From: Heyndrickxia oleronia
Lineage (GTDB): Bacteria > Bacillota > Bacilli > Bacillales > Bacillaceae_C
Direction: 5' to 3'
Assembly: GCF_017809215.1 (NCBI RefSeq)
Contig: NZ_CP065424.1
Span: forward strand, 1,892,001 to 1,956,000
Length of the DNA stretch: 64,000 nt
The position numbers and the translations under genes were made by a program. A model generated the notes under the pieces. It saw only the letters and a program-made list of their open reading frames with translations, ran no database searches and was not told the origin of the DNA. This document shows, piece after piece, positions 8,282-16,690 of the stretch (within the stretch, counting starts at the first letter, position 1; each line of letters starts with the position of its first letter).

Positions 8282-9382
8282 ATGTCCATAGAAAAAATTG
8301 CTGATTTATTACTGGGACAAGCAATCAATTTATGTGCAACAGATATCCATATTATCCCAAGAACAAAAGATTACCATGTACAATTTAGATTTAACGGAAG
8401 ACTCTCTCCATATTGTGATTATTCATTAGAAATTGGAGAAAGGCTAATATCTCATTTTAAATTTATCTCCTCAATGGATATTAGTGAAAGAAGAAGACCT
8501 CAAAGTGGTTCATTTCATCTCATGCACGAGAAAAAGACTTCGTTTAGAATTTCTACCTTACCAACGGCCCTCGCCAAGGAAAGTCTTGTTATACGAATCC
8601 TACCCCAACATCAATCCATCACTATCGATCAAATTTCGCTGTTCCCTATGATTACCAAAAAATTAATCGCACTGCTCATGCACTCTCATGGAATGATTAT
8701 TTTTACTGGACCAACCGGAAGTGGTAAATCGTCAACAATGTATACATTAGTGGATCATTGTTCCAATCAGCTCATGCGAAATGTCATTACACTTGAAGAT
8801 CCAGTAGAGCAGCAAAATAGTTCATTTGTGCAAGTGCAAGTGAATGAAAAGGCAGGTATTACTTATAGTACTGGATTAAAGGCTATTTTACGTCATGATC
8901 CCGATGTGATTATGGTTGGGGAAATACGGGATAGTGAAACAGCTAAAATCGCAATTAGAGCAGCGCTAACAGGACACTTGGTGCTTAGTACATTACATAC
9001 GAGGGATGCAAAGGGGGCGATTTATCGTTTATTAGAATTTGGGGTGGAATGGCATGATATTGAACAAACATTGATAGCAGTTAGTGCACAGCGACTTGTA
9101 TCATTAAAATGTCCGATTTGTGGCGAGCGATGTTCCCGTTTTTGTTCGAATTTCCAAAAAGGAAATCGGACAGCGGTTTATGAATTATTGTCAGGAAGAA
9201 TGTTGAAAAGTGTGTTAAATGAGGCCAAAGGTCAAAACTGTCGATCGAACTATCAAACATTAAAAAAAGTAATCAGAAAGGGGATTGCACTTGGATACAT
9301 TTCCAAAAGCGAATACGATCGTTGGGTTTTTGATGAGGAAGAACCGAATCCCATTAAAGGTTCAGGGAATGTTCTTAAATAG
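8282..9382 (+). CDS. comGA: Competence pseudopilus assembly ATPase
   Basis: Cytoplasmic GspE/PilB-type traffic ATPase that powers assembly of the DNA-uptake pseudopilus. Walker A GPTGSGKSS is near residue 143, Walker B DVIMVGEIRDSETA near residue 208, and a paired-cysteine segment CPICGERC near residue 276. Length 366 is close to the family norm (about 356). It is the first gene of a complete comGA-GG operon. ATG 8282 is the only in-frame start because an in-frame stop lies just upstream. However, AAAGGTGG (8261-8268) is 13 bases away and is better placed for an out-of-frame ATG at 8275 that opens a nine-codon frame ending at 8304. Confidence 0.93.
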   Translation: MSIEKIADLLLGQAINLCATDIHIIPRTKDYHVQFRFNGRLSPYCDYSLEIGERLISHFKFISSMDISERRRPQSGSFHLMHEKKTSFRISTLPTALAKESLVIRILPQHQSITIDQISLFPMITKKLIALLMHSHGMIIFTGPTGSGKSSTMYTLVDHCSNQLMRNVITLEDPVEQQNSSFVQVQVNEKAGITYSTGLKAILRHDPDVIMVGEIRDSETAKIAIRAALTGHLVLSTLHTRDAKGAIYRLLEFGVEWHDIEQTLIAVSAQRLVSLKCPICGERCSRFCSNFQKGNRTAVYELLSGRMLKSVLNEAKGQNCRSNYQTLKKVIRKGIALGYISKSEYDRWVFDEEEPNPIKGSGNVLK

Positions 9383-10361
9383 AATAGGTGAGATGCTTGA
9401 AAACGGCTTCACTCTTGCAGAGGCAATAGATTTTTTGCAGCATCTTAAGAGTAATTCGAAAATCAACCCTAATGATATACTAGTCGATTTACAAAATGGA
9501 ATCCCATTATATGAAGTATTAAATCGAAAAAAATTTGATAAAAAGGTTTGTGCACAATTGTTTTTTGCAGACCAGCACGGCAAACTATCATATGCTTTAA
9601 AGGAGTCAGGAACCTATTTAGCCAAAAAACATCATGACCAGGTTACGATGATGAAGCTTTTTCAATATCCCTTACTGCTCATTTTTCTCCTCGCATTTGT
9701 TCTGCAACTGTTAAAAAATTTTTTACTACCACAATTTGAATTACTTTATTCTTCGATGAATTATCAGCCTACTTTTACCGTTAGTTTTTTAATTTCCTTA
9801 ATGAAAAATTCTCAATTTTACTTGTTAATGATCCTCATCTTGATTATTTGTGTTAGTTTTTTCATTTATCTTCTATTTCGCAAGAAAAATCCGATTGAAA
9901 GAGCAGAATGGATATGTCATATCCCATTTGTTCATTTTTATTACAAATTATATATAAGTCATTTTTTAGCTAGAGAATGGAGCTTTTTGCTACAAGGTGG
10001 ATTTTCTGTTCACGAAATTCTGGATATGATGTCTACTCAAAATTTTAAACCATTGATACGAGAAATAGCCTTTACTATTCGAAAAGAATTGAAATTTGGT
10101 TACTCATTTTCTAATGCTCTTTCTAGATTGAAATTTTTGGATCAACAATTTATAACAATTACTATACATGGCGAGAAAAATGGTCGATTAGATGATGAAC
10201 TACAGTTTTATAGTCGGTTTTGTGTAAAACAACTTGAGGAGAAGATACAAAAAATATTTCGGCTCTTACAACCAATTATGTTTATCTTTATTGGAATTTT
10301 GGTTATTTCTGTGTATTTATCTATTCTCTTACCAATGTTTGAAATGATAGATTCCATTTAA
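9333..10361 (+). CDS. comGB: Competence pseudopilus inner-membrane platform protein
   Basis: GspF/PilC-type polytopic protein on which the pseudopilus is assembled by ComGA. It has two repeated T2SF regions (FLNRIGEMLENGFTLAEAI and FLAREWSFLLQGGFSVHEIL) and three main hydrophobic segments near residues 115-135, 160-185 and 315-340. It overlaps the end of comGA. I chose ATG 9333 because MRKNRIPLKVQGMFLNRIGEML resembles the start of other ComGB proteins. ATG 9369 has a better ribosome site (AAAGG, 8 bases away) and is a real alternative. Confidence 0.88.
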   Translation: MRKNRIPLKVQGMFLNRIGEMLENGFTLAEAIDFLQHLKSNSKINPNDILVDLQNGIPLYEVLNRKKFDKKVCAQLFFADQHGKLSYALKESGTYLAKKHHDQVTMMKLFQYPLLLIFLLAFVLQLLKNFLLPQFELLYSSMNYQPTFTVSFLISLMKNSQFYLLMILILIICVSFFIYLLFRKKNPIERAEWICHIPFVHFYYKLYISHFLAREWSFLLQGGFSVHEILDMMSTQNFKPLIREIAFTIRKELKFGYSFSNALSRLKFLDQQFITITIHGEKNGRLDDELQFYSRFCVKQLEEKIQKIFRLLQPIMFIFIGILVISVYLSILLPMFEMIDSI

Positions 10362-10376
10362 TGAGGTGATGATGAA

Positions 10377-10700
10377 ATGAAAATATTAAAAAATAAAAGT
10401 GGTTTCACATTAATAGAAATGCTTGTTGTCTTATTAATTATTACGGTATTAATTTTTGTTGCCATTCCTAATATTACAAAGCATAGTAAATCGATAAATA
10501 ATAAAGGATGTGAGGCTTTTGTTCAAATGGTACAAGGACAGGTTCAGGCGTATGAAATGGAATATAAAAAATTTCCGAATACGATTCAAGAATTAGTAAA
10601 TGAAGGGTATCTAGTAGAGAAAAAGACAAAATGTCCGAATGGGAATGAAATTTCCATCAATTCTGAAGGAAAAGTCATAGAAGTAAAGGATCCATCATGA
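10377..10700 (+). CDS. comGC: Major competence pseudopilin
   Basis: A 107-residue type IV pilin-like protein. The leader MKILKNKSG ends before FTLIEMLVVLLII, so prepilin peptidase ComC is expected to cut between G9 and F10 and methylate F10. The single hydrophobic helix follows at once. Two cysteines in the mature part (GCEAF and KTKCPNG) fit the intramolecular disulfide known for ComGC. It is the main subunit of the transformation pseudopilus. AGGTGATG lies just upstream of the ATG, and its stop overlaps comGD. Confidence 0.93.
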   Translation: MKILKNKSGFTLIEMLVVLLIITVLIFVAIPNITKHSKSINNKGCEAFVQMVQGQVQAYEMEYKKFPNTIQELVNEGYLVEKKTKCPNGNEISINSEGKVIEVKDPS

Positions 10701-11140
10701 TCGTGCTAAAAGGGTCAAGGGGTTTTACACTTATTGAAGTTTTAATAGTTTTACTTGTTTTAACAATTTTCCTGCTTCTTGGGAGCGCAAGTGTCAAAAA
10801 AATGAGGGGGTCAATTGAAAGGAATGTATTTATAACCCAACTTGAAGCAGATCTTTATTATGCACAGTCCTATGCCATTAATCGCCATGAATCAGTATTG
10901 GTTCAGTTTTATCCCTTTTATGATCAATATACAGCCCTTTCAACAAGCGATAGCACAGTCCTCTTTGATCGAAAACTACCTCCATCAATCGACATGTTAA
11001 GTGGTGGCAGTTTAACCTCATATACAATATTACCGAGTGGAAATATAAGTAAATTTGGAACACTGCGTTTTAAGAGTGATAAACGTGAGATGAAGCTGAT
11101 ATTTTATATTGGAAGGGGGAGATTTCGATTTGAACAATAG
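10697..11140 (+). CDS. comGD: Minor competence pseudopilin ComGD
   Basis: A 147-residue prepilin with the class III leader MIVLKGSRG, cut before FTLIEVLIVLLVL, and a GspH-like body. It is a minor pseudopilin needed for pseudopilus assembly. It overlaps comGC in ATGA fashion, so translation is coupled, and its end overlaps the start of comGE by 11 bases. Confidence 0.88.
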   Translation: MIVLKGSRGFTLIEVLIVLLVLTIFLLLGSASVKKMRGSIERNVFITQLEADLYYAQSYAINRHESVLVQFYPFYDQYTALSTSDSTVLFDRKLPPSIDMLSGGSLTSYTILPSGNISKFGTLRFKSDKREMKLIFYIGRGRFRFEQ

Positions 11141-11540
11141 TAAGGGCTTCACATTGGCAGAAGGAATTCTCTCTCTTGGAGGAATGATGATGATTGCTGC
11201 TCTTTTATTTCCATTAATGTTCTTGATTTTACAAAAACAAATTGATGAAAAACAGGACTTGACTGCTGCTAGGGTACTTTATGAACATCTTGAGGAATAT
11301 GTCATTAATGGAACAAGTATTGCCAATGAAGTTCAAATTGATGGTGTTTCATATCAACTTTTTATTGAAAATAACCCGGAATGGAAGGCTTGTGTTTATT
11401 ATGCTGAAAGGAATCATTGTATTAAGGAAGAAACAAAATCAGATGGGCTTTACTTTAATAGAATGTATTCTTACGATGCTTATCATTTCGATGATCTTCC
11501 TCCTTTTCCCCCTGTTTATCAAAACATACGAGCATATTAA
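11130..11540 (+). CDS. comGE: Minor competence pseudopilin ComGE
   Basis: A prepilin-like protein of 136 residues. It starts at TTG 11130, with AAGGGGGAG eight bases upstream, and has the leader MNNSKG cut before FTLAEGILSLGGMMMIAALL. A longer frame from TTG 11109 would run through the ribosome site. Assigned as ComGE by position and pilin leader; sequence conservation in this family is low. Its 3' part is overlapped by comGF in another frame. Confidence 0.8.
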   Translation: MNNSKGFTLAEGILSLGGMMMIAALLFPLMFLILQKQIDEKQDLTAARVLYEHLEEYVINGTSIANEVQIDGVSYQLFIENNPEWKACVYYAERNHCIKEETKSDGLYFNRMYSYDAYHFDDLPPFPPVYQNIRAY

Positions 11541-11856
11541 TCAATCCTTATCAACTGAAGAAGATTATGAATGGAATCTTTTTTTAATCCAGTTAAGAAA
11601 AGAAATGAGGGAAAGTGATGGATTGGATGTTAGTAATAATAGGCTTTTTCTTAAAATGAACGATCAAATGATCATGTATGAACAGTATGGGACTGTCTTA
11701 AGACGAAGAGTTGATTCTGAAGGTCATGAAATTGTATTGCAAAATATAAATCAGGTACTATTTGGAGTAAACGATTTAAAGTTGCAAGTTCACATTCAAT
11801 TTATTAATCATCATCAACGGGATGCCAATTATAGTTCAATCGTATATCGTCAATAG
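11401..11856 (+). CDS. comGF: Minor competence pseudopilin ComGF
   Basis: The body is a ComGF-type pilin: the cleavage motif GFTLIECILTMLIISMIFLL, then about 115 residues with RRVDSEGH near the C-terminus as in ComGF relatives. The start is uncertain. ATG 11443 would leave only MG before the cleavage site. ATG 11401 gives a basic leader (LRKKQNQMG) and has GGAAGG 11 bases upstream, so I prefer it. It then overlaps comGE by 140 bases. In B. subtilis comGF also overlaps comGE. Confidence 0.75.
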   Translation: MLKGIIVLRKKQNQMGFTLIECILTMLIISMIFLLFPLFIKTYEHINQSLSTEEDYEWNLFLIQLRKEMRESDGLDVSNNRLFLKMNDQMIMYEQYGTVLRRRVDSEGHEIVLQNINQVLFGVNDLKLQVHIQFINHHQRDANYSSIVYRQ

Positions 11857-11872
11857 ATGGAGGGAGTCGGCA

Positions 11873-12247
11873 ATGAGAAATCAAAAAGGTTTTGTTTTCC
11901 CTCTCGTATTAGGGGTTATATTTATTACCTTTTTATTCCTAACATCCTCTACCCATATTTATTTATCTGAAAAACGATATTTGCATGAAACAAAAGGATA
12001 TTATATCAGTAATAGTTTAAACGTGATGGCAATAAAAAGCTTAATTAGGCAAATTGAAAATCAAAATAATATGGATAGCGGCACAATTGCATTTAATCAA
12101 GGAAAAATTAATTATCATGTCTATCCTCAAGAAGAGGAGAATTATTTAATAAACATTACTACATCAATAGAGCATGGTCGAGCGATTAAATATCAAGTAT
12201 TATATAGTATAAAAGACCATCGTCTATTAAAATGGAATGAAAATTAA
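11873..12247 (+). CDS. comGG: Minor competence pseudopilin ComGG
   Basis: A 124-residue protein starting MRNQKGFVFPLVLGVIFITFLFL, with GGAGGGAG eight bases upstream of ATG 11873. A frame from 11822 lies inside comGF and is unlikely. The N-terminus looks like a prepilin leader followed by one hydrophobic helix. ComGG is the last and least conserved comG product and is assigned mainly by position. The aroK ribosome site follows its stop directly. Confidence 0.8.
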   Translation: MRNQKGFVFPLVLGVIFITFLFLTSSTHIYLSEKRYLHETKGYYISNSLNVMAIKSLIRQIENQNNMDSGTIAFNQGKINYHVYPQEEENYLINITTSIEHGRAIKYQVLYSIKDHRLLKWNEN

Positions 12248-12262
12248 GGAGAGAAGGAAATA

Positions 12263-12781
12263 GTGGATAAGCTGTATATCATAGGTTTTATGGGTGCCGG
12301 AAAAACAACAATTGGAAAAGAACTTTCCAAGCTATTGAAATGTTCTATGTATGATACAGATGTTTTGATTGAGCTGGAAGAAGGAACAACCATTGCAGAA
12401 ATTTTTGCAAATAAAGGTGAAGAATATTTTCGCAAAAAAGAAACAGAAATTTTACAAAGGACAGAAGAGTATGAAGGGATTATCACTACTGGAGGGGGAA
12501 TTATTAGTTCAGAAGTGAATCAACAATTATTAAAAAAATTAGGCTTCACAATATTTTTGCAATGTGATCCTCTTCAGATGGTCAAAAGAATACAAAATGA
12601 CCCGACACGTCCATTGGCACGGAATAAATCAGAAAGAGAAATGATTAATCTATATCAATCAAGATTGCCGTATTATAAGGAAAGTGCAGATATGATTATA
12701 GATACCACTAATTTATCCATCCCTGAAACGTTAAAAAAACTTGAAGGATGTATACAAGAATTAGAGCTTGGCAATAATTAA
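12263..12781 (+). CDS. aroK: Shikimate kinase
   Basis: Cytoplasmic enzyme of the chorismate pathway that phosphorylates shikimate at the 3-hydroxyl with ATP. Walker A GFMGAGKTT is near residue 8, the shikimate-binding D-T-D appears in MYDTDVLIE, the GGG motif in IITTGGGII, and the lid arginines in PTRPLARN. Length 172 is typical. GTG 12263 is preceded by GGAGAGAAGG. It is tightly linked to comGG and may be read from the comG transcript as well as from its own signals. The comGG-aroK-yqzE order is seen in several Bacillaceae; in B. subtilis the gene is elsewhere. Confidence 0.92.
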   Translation: MDKLYIIGFMGAGKTTIGKELSKLLKCSMYDTDVLIELEEGTTIAEIFANKGEEYFRKKETEILQRTEEYEGIITTGGGIISSEVNQQLLKKLGFTIFLQCDPLQMVKRIQNDPTRPLARNKSEREMINLYQSRLPYYKESADMIIDTTNLSIPETLKKLEGCIQELELGNN

Positions 12782-12806
12782 GTATCATAGGGGTGGTGTA
12801 AAAAAT

Positions 12807-12983
12807 ATGTCTACTAATGATTATGTAAAATATATTACCCAAACCTTTGTGAAACACTTTGACACGCCAAAATCCGATCGAATCCAATCACGATTGGAAC
12901 GAAAAGAACAAAAGAATCCATTTCTTTATCGCTGGTTTGGTGTATTGCCCTATTCAATTATAATGCTATTTAAAAGGAAATAG
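12807..12983 (+). CDS. yqzE: YqzE family small protein
   Basis: A 58-residue protein, MSTNDYVKYITQTFVKHFD, then a charged stretch and a C-terminal hydrophobic segment YRWFGVLPYSIIMLFKRK. This matches YqzE, encoded downstream of comG in B. subtilis; function unknown. The start at 12807 is supported by GGGGTGGTG upstream; an extended frame from 12768 would overlap aroK. A terminator begins at the stop codon. Confidence 0.82.
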   Translation: MSTNDYVKYITQTFVKHFDTPKSDRIQSRLERKEQKNPFLYRWFGVLPYSIIMLFKRK

Positions 12984-13009
12984 GAGAGTAATCTCTCCTA
13001 TTTTTTTTT
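12981..13009 (+). terminator. Terminator after yqzE
   Basis: TAGGAGAG-TAAT-CTCTCCTA followed by nine T. The stem begins at the yqzE stop and closes the comG-aroK-yqzE block. Confidence 0.9.
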
Positions 13010-13011
13010 AT

Positions 13012-13475
13012 GCTCTTTTCTCAAATCTTGTTGCTACTTAGAGAATGTTTTAACTAATAAAAATAGGTTGAAGAGAGCCAAATCCTTCATTAAGAAAAGA
13101 GCTACAAACGTTAAAAGAATGCTGTCCTATTATTAGGTGAAAAAGCCGGCAGTAGAGCTTTTACAGACGCAACAAATAATCTTATATGTATATTAGGCAC
13201 TTTTCTCAAACCTGTTGCTATTCAGAGAATTTTTTAACTAATTAAAAATACGTTGAAGACAGCCAAATCCTTTATTCTACTGAGAAAAGAGCTGAAAACT
13301 TAGAAAGAATGCTGTCCTATTATTAGGTGTAAAAGCCGGCAGTAGGGCTTTTACAGACGCAACAAATAATCTTATATGTATATTAGGCACTTTTCTCAAA
13401 CCTGTTGCTATTTAGAGAATGTTTAACTAATAATATAATGGGTTGAGACCAGCAAGTCCTTCATACGAACAGACT
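13012..13475 (+). repeat. Tandem array of the structured repeat (copy B, about 2.5 units)
   Basis: Unit 1 starts GCTCTTTTCTCAAA (13012), unit 2 GCACTTTTCTCAAA (13197) and a partial unit 3 likewise (13387), so the period is about 185-190 bp. Units 1 and 2 share GAATGCTGTCCTATTATTAG and GCCGGCAGTAG, and both have the stem built from AAAAGCC and GGCTTTT or a near variant. TGAGAAAAGAGC inside unit 2 is complementary to the unit start. No coding frame is visible. The remaining 13476-13605 holds nothing I can name. Confidence 0.75.
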
Positions 13476-13605
13476 TTATTATAAAGATTCTACACTACGG
13501 CTTACAATGAAGATTGTTGATTACTTCAATTTAATCCACAATGGAAATGATTAAAGTCGTGAATTGTTTGAGTGCTATGGCGATGCTTAGGTGTTCCCTC
13601 ACTTG

Positions 13606-14412
13606 TTAGTTCTCTTCATATATATGATTATCCATCAAATAAAACAGTCCACCATTGATAATTTCAATTGTAATGAAAGGTTCATATTGATGTTTTAATG
13701 CTTCTTTTTCTGTTAAATAAGCTTCCGGTTTTTCTTCGATGTCTTCATAAAAATGATCTAATAAAGATAAATCCTCATTCCAACGCTGTTTTGCTTCTTC
13801 TGCCCATGAATGATCTTCCTTCATAATTTCCTGTCTTAAAAAATTTTCAATTCTAGTTACACCACTTGTAGGCATAATAATTGGTGTTAAGGTAAAACTT
13901 AAATCTGGAATTTTAGGGGATAGCACTTTCTTTGTCAGTTTTTCATGAAATTGTTCGATGAGTATACCGTTAATAAGGTTTAAACCAAATGACCGGAAAA
14001 CATCACGTTTCCGATCACATTGATAAGAAATTTTTATATTCATTCCTAGCCATGGATATAAAGGTGTTTGTTGCTTGGGCATAGTTTGAGAGATTTCATA
14101 TAATCGAATATATTTTGCAAAATTCTTCGTCGATTGAAAAATTTGATGAAGACGAGGAGAACCAAAATGAATGACCTCGCCTTTGATTTGATCAGGAGCT
14201 TTTTCTTGATCAGTAATCAGAGTTAATTTCATTGGGTTAGGGATTCCACCTGTTTTCTCTAAATAATGCCAGTAAAAAGGACGATTCATTAATTCTTTAT
14301 CAAGTTCCTTTGTTAACTGAACGGTTAAGTAACCAGCTTCACTTTCAATAATCTCACACTCGTTTGCTTCAAAATATTGACTAAGATATTGATGAATTTC
14401 CTGCTGCTGCAC
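13606..14412 (-). CDS. yqhG: YqhG family protein
   Basis: A 268-residue soluble protein matching YqhG of Bacillus: YLSQYFEANECEIIESEAGYLTVQLTKELDKELMNRPFYWHYLEKTGG near the start. Function is unknown. The start is GTG, with GGAGG upstream. It overlaps the end of yqhH by 32 bases and is its constant partner in bacilli, so the two are co-transcribed and probably work together. Confidence 0.85.
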   Translation of the reverse strand: MQQQEIHQYLSQYFEANECEIIESEAGYLTVQLTKELDKELMNRPFYWHYLEKTGGIPNPMKLTLITDQEKAPDQIKGEVIHFGSPRLHQIFQSTKNFAKYIRLYEISQTMPKQQTPLYPWLGMNIKISYQCDRKRDVFRSFGLNLINGILIEQFHEKLTKKVLSPKIPDLSFTLTPIIMPTSGVTRIENFLRQEIMKEDHSWAEEAKQRWNEDLSLLDHFYEDIEEKPEAYLTEKEALKHQYEPFITIEIINGGLFYLMDNHIYEEN

Positions 14413-16087
14413 CGAAATTACCTCCTTCTTTTTCTTTTATACTTTCGGCAAACTGTATCATTTCTGTTAAATTATCCATTTTAATTTTCATTTCTCCTTC
14501 AGTTCGTGAGTTCTGAAAGATGTCTTGCAAATGATTTTCTAATTTTCCAAACTCCAACCTTGTTAAAATGTCATCTAATTCTCCAATTACACGTTCAAAT
14601 AAATTTATTTTTTCATAAAGAAGTTTAAGAATGTGATCTTCGACCGTATTTTTCGTAGCTAAATTATAAATATGAACATCTTCTTGTTGACCTAGACGAT
14701 GTACACGTCCAATTCGTTGTTCTAATCTCATTGGATTCCAAGGTAAATCAAAATTTATCATATGATGGCAGAACTGTAGGTTAATTCCTTCCCCACCAGC
14801 CTCGGTTGCAATTAAAACCTGTGCATGTTTTTGGAATAATTCTCTCATCCAGTCCTTCTTCCCACGTTTAAATCCGCCGCGAAACGGAACAGAGCTAATT
14901 CCATGTTGCTTTAAAAACCATTGCAAATAAAGCTGTGTAGCTCGATATTCAGTGAAAATAATGACTTTATCATTTATATTTTTTATTAATTCTAAAGTTT
15001 TCTCAGCTTTTGAATTTTGTTTAACGGCTTCAATTTTTTTAAATAAAAGTGAAATCTGTTCTGTAAAAAGAGGCGATGGATTTTCGTATTTTTTCAACAT
15101 GTTTTTTAATGTATAGTAGACAGATTCCCTGCTACTGCATGCTTCGCGTTGTAAAGTCATCATAGAAAAACCGCCTGGGCCATATGCTTGATCATTAGTT
15201 TTCAATAGTTGGATGGAATCATATAAATCTCTTTCCTCTTTAGAAAAATCAATTAAAATAGTTTTAACATGACGTTTAGTCCACTCAATCCCTGTATCTA
15301 TTCTACGATTGCGGATCATTACTTTATTAACTAGTTCTTTTAAACGTTCTTCATCCTTTGTCGACCTTTCACCACTTTTATATTTTTCAAAAAAGTTCGT
15401 TTGACTACCAAGATGACCAGGTTTTAAAAGTGATACTAAATGAAAAATCTCATCAATACGATTTTGGATTGGAGTCGCTGTTAGCAAAAGACAGAACTTT
15501 TTTTTGAGATTTTGCACAAATTCATAGTTTTTTGTTTTATGATTTTTTAATTTATGTGCCTCATCAATAATGACTAAATCATAACTTTGCTCGTAAATTT
15601 TTTCCCGATGTGGAGATCGTTTTGCGGTATCGATGGAAGAAATCACGCAATCACATTGATCCCAAACATAGCTTTTTTTCTGAGCAACTGCTGGAATATA
15701 GAATTTTGTGTTCAATTCAAACGCCCATTGAGAGACTAAAGAGGCGGGAACAAGGATCAACACTTTTTTTACAAGACGCCGGATCATGAGTTCTTTTAAA
15801 ATTAATCCGGCTTCAATTGTTTTTCCTAATCCAACCTCATCTGCCAAAATGGCTTTGCCATTCATATTTTCAACAACTTGTTTTGCAACTTCTAGCTGGT
15901 GTGGCAAAGGTTTTAAGTTTGCTAAGTGTTTTGTGCATTGTAATCCTTCAAACTCAGGTATAATTTGTTGTTTTTCCATCTGGATTGCTAAATCATATAA
16001 TTGCCAATTTCCCCAGGGACCATCCTTTACGAATCGATCTGCTAAACCCTTACTCCATGAGTGATCAAAATTTATTTTTATTGACAT
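14381..16087 (-). CDS. yqhH: SNF2/RapA-like DEAD/H-box helicase YqhH
   Basis: A 568-residue superfamily 2 ATPase. Motif I is ADEVGLGKT (residues 82-90), motif II IIDEAHKLKN (near 173), motif III LLLTATPIQN, and the C-terminal RecA lobe carries VLIATEAGGEGINLQ and EQRIGRVHRLGQ. These define the SWI2/SNF2 (RapA-like) group of ATP-driven DNA translocases. The actual substrate of YqhH is not established. It is divergent from the glycine riboswitch and gcv operon and upstream of yqhG, as in B. subtilis. Confidence 0.9.
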   Translation of the reverse strand: MSIKINFDHSWSKGLADRFVKDGPWGNWQLYDLAIQMEKQQIIPEFEGLQCTKHLANLKPLPHQLEVAKQVVENMNGKAILADEVGLGKTIEAGLILKELMIRRLVKKVLILVPASLVSQWAFELNTKFYIPAVAQKKSYVWDQCDCVISSIDTAKRSPHREKIYEQSYDLVIIDEAHKLKNHKTKNYEFVQNLKKKFCLLLTATPIQNRIDEIFHLVSLLKPGHLGSQTNFFEKYKSGERSTKDEERLKELVNKVMIRNRRIDTGIEWTKRHVKTILIDFSKEERDLYDSIQLLKTNDQAYGPGGFSMMTLQREACSSRESVYYTLKNMLKKYENPSPLFTEQISLLFKKIEAVKQNSKAEKTLELIKNINDKVIIFTEYRATQLYLQWFLKQHGISSVPFRGGFKRGKKDWMRELFQKHAQVLIATEAGGEGINLQFCHHMINFDLPWNPMRLEQRIGRVHRLGQQEDVHIYNLATKNTVEDHILKLLYEKINLFERVIGELDDILTRLEFGKLENHLQDIFQNSRTEGEMKIKMDNLTEMIQFAESIKEKEGGNFGAAAGNSSIS

Positions 16088-16380
16088 AAAACCACCTCAT
16101 CATTCAGTCCGATATAGATATACATGAATAATAGACGAATAAAAAAATAATTTATAAAAGAAATGTTCGTATTTTAGTGTTATAAATAAAATGTATGCCT
16201 TTTCTTGCAAGAATTCTTTTGTAAAAGGTGTATTTTTTGTTCGAAAATGCTAGAAAAATGATTGCTGAAAATAATGAATAATGATAGGATGGATATAGCT
16301 TGAAAAGGATTTAAAAATGAATAAAAAGCTTATTTTAGTAGTATATCCATTTTTCAATTAAATATAGGCGAATGATTACA

Positions 16381-16585
16381 GGGGGAGAGATCGCTTAAGT
16401 GCGACGCCGAAGGAGCAAATAATAAATAATTATGAATCTCTCAGGCAAAAAGACTCTTGTATGACGCAACTCTGGAGAGTGCTTTCTATTTAGGAGCCAC
16501 CAAAGGGGAAATCCTTTTCATATGTTTCAAAGCAATCGTATCGGAACAAATGTGAAGGTAAACTTTCAGGTGCCAGGACAGAGAC
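16381..16585 (+). ncRNA. Tandem glycine riboswitch
   Basis: Two consecutive glycine aptamers precede gcvT. The first has GGGAGAGA, GACGCCGAAGGAGCAAA and TCTCTCAGGCAAAAAGAC. The second has GCCACCAAAGGGGAAATCC and CTTTCAGGTGCCAGGACAGA. The spacing and core match the known tandem class. The last helix shares GGACAGAGA with a downstream terminator stem, so glycine binding is expected to prevent termination and turn the operon on. The 16088-16380 stretch upstream, between it and yqhH, shows no gene. Confidence 0.93.
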
Positions 16586-16618
16586 TAATTTAAAAATTGG
16601 TTTTCTCTGTCCTTTTTT
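16576..16618 (+). terminator. Riboswitch-controlled terminator
   Basis: GGACAGAGA (16576-16584) pairs with TCTCTGTCC (16604-16612), followed by TTTTTT. The 5' arm is part of the second glycine aptamer, making folding of the two mutually exclusive. Confidence 0.88.
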
Positions 16619-16690
16619 ATGTCTAAATCTTTGAAATTAATTGAAAGTGGAAGAATGCCAAATTTAATTATATTGATAGGGGGATCATCA

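Noticed and set aside
12244-12486. Minus-strand frame antisense to aroK
   Set aside because: Shadow frame: the plus strand encodes a full shikimate kinase with all motifs here.
13012-13475. Repeated blocks that could be taken for a CRISPR array
   Set aside because: The period is about 190 bp with diverged sequence throughout. There are no short identical repeats with unique spacers and no cas genes nearby.
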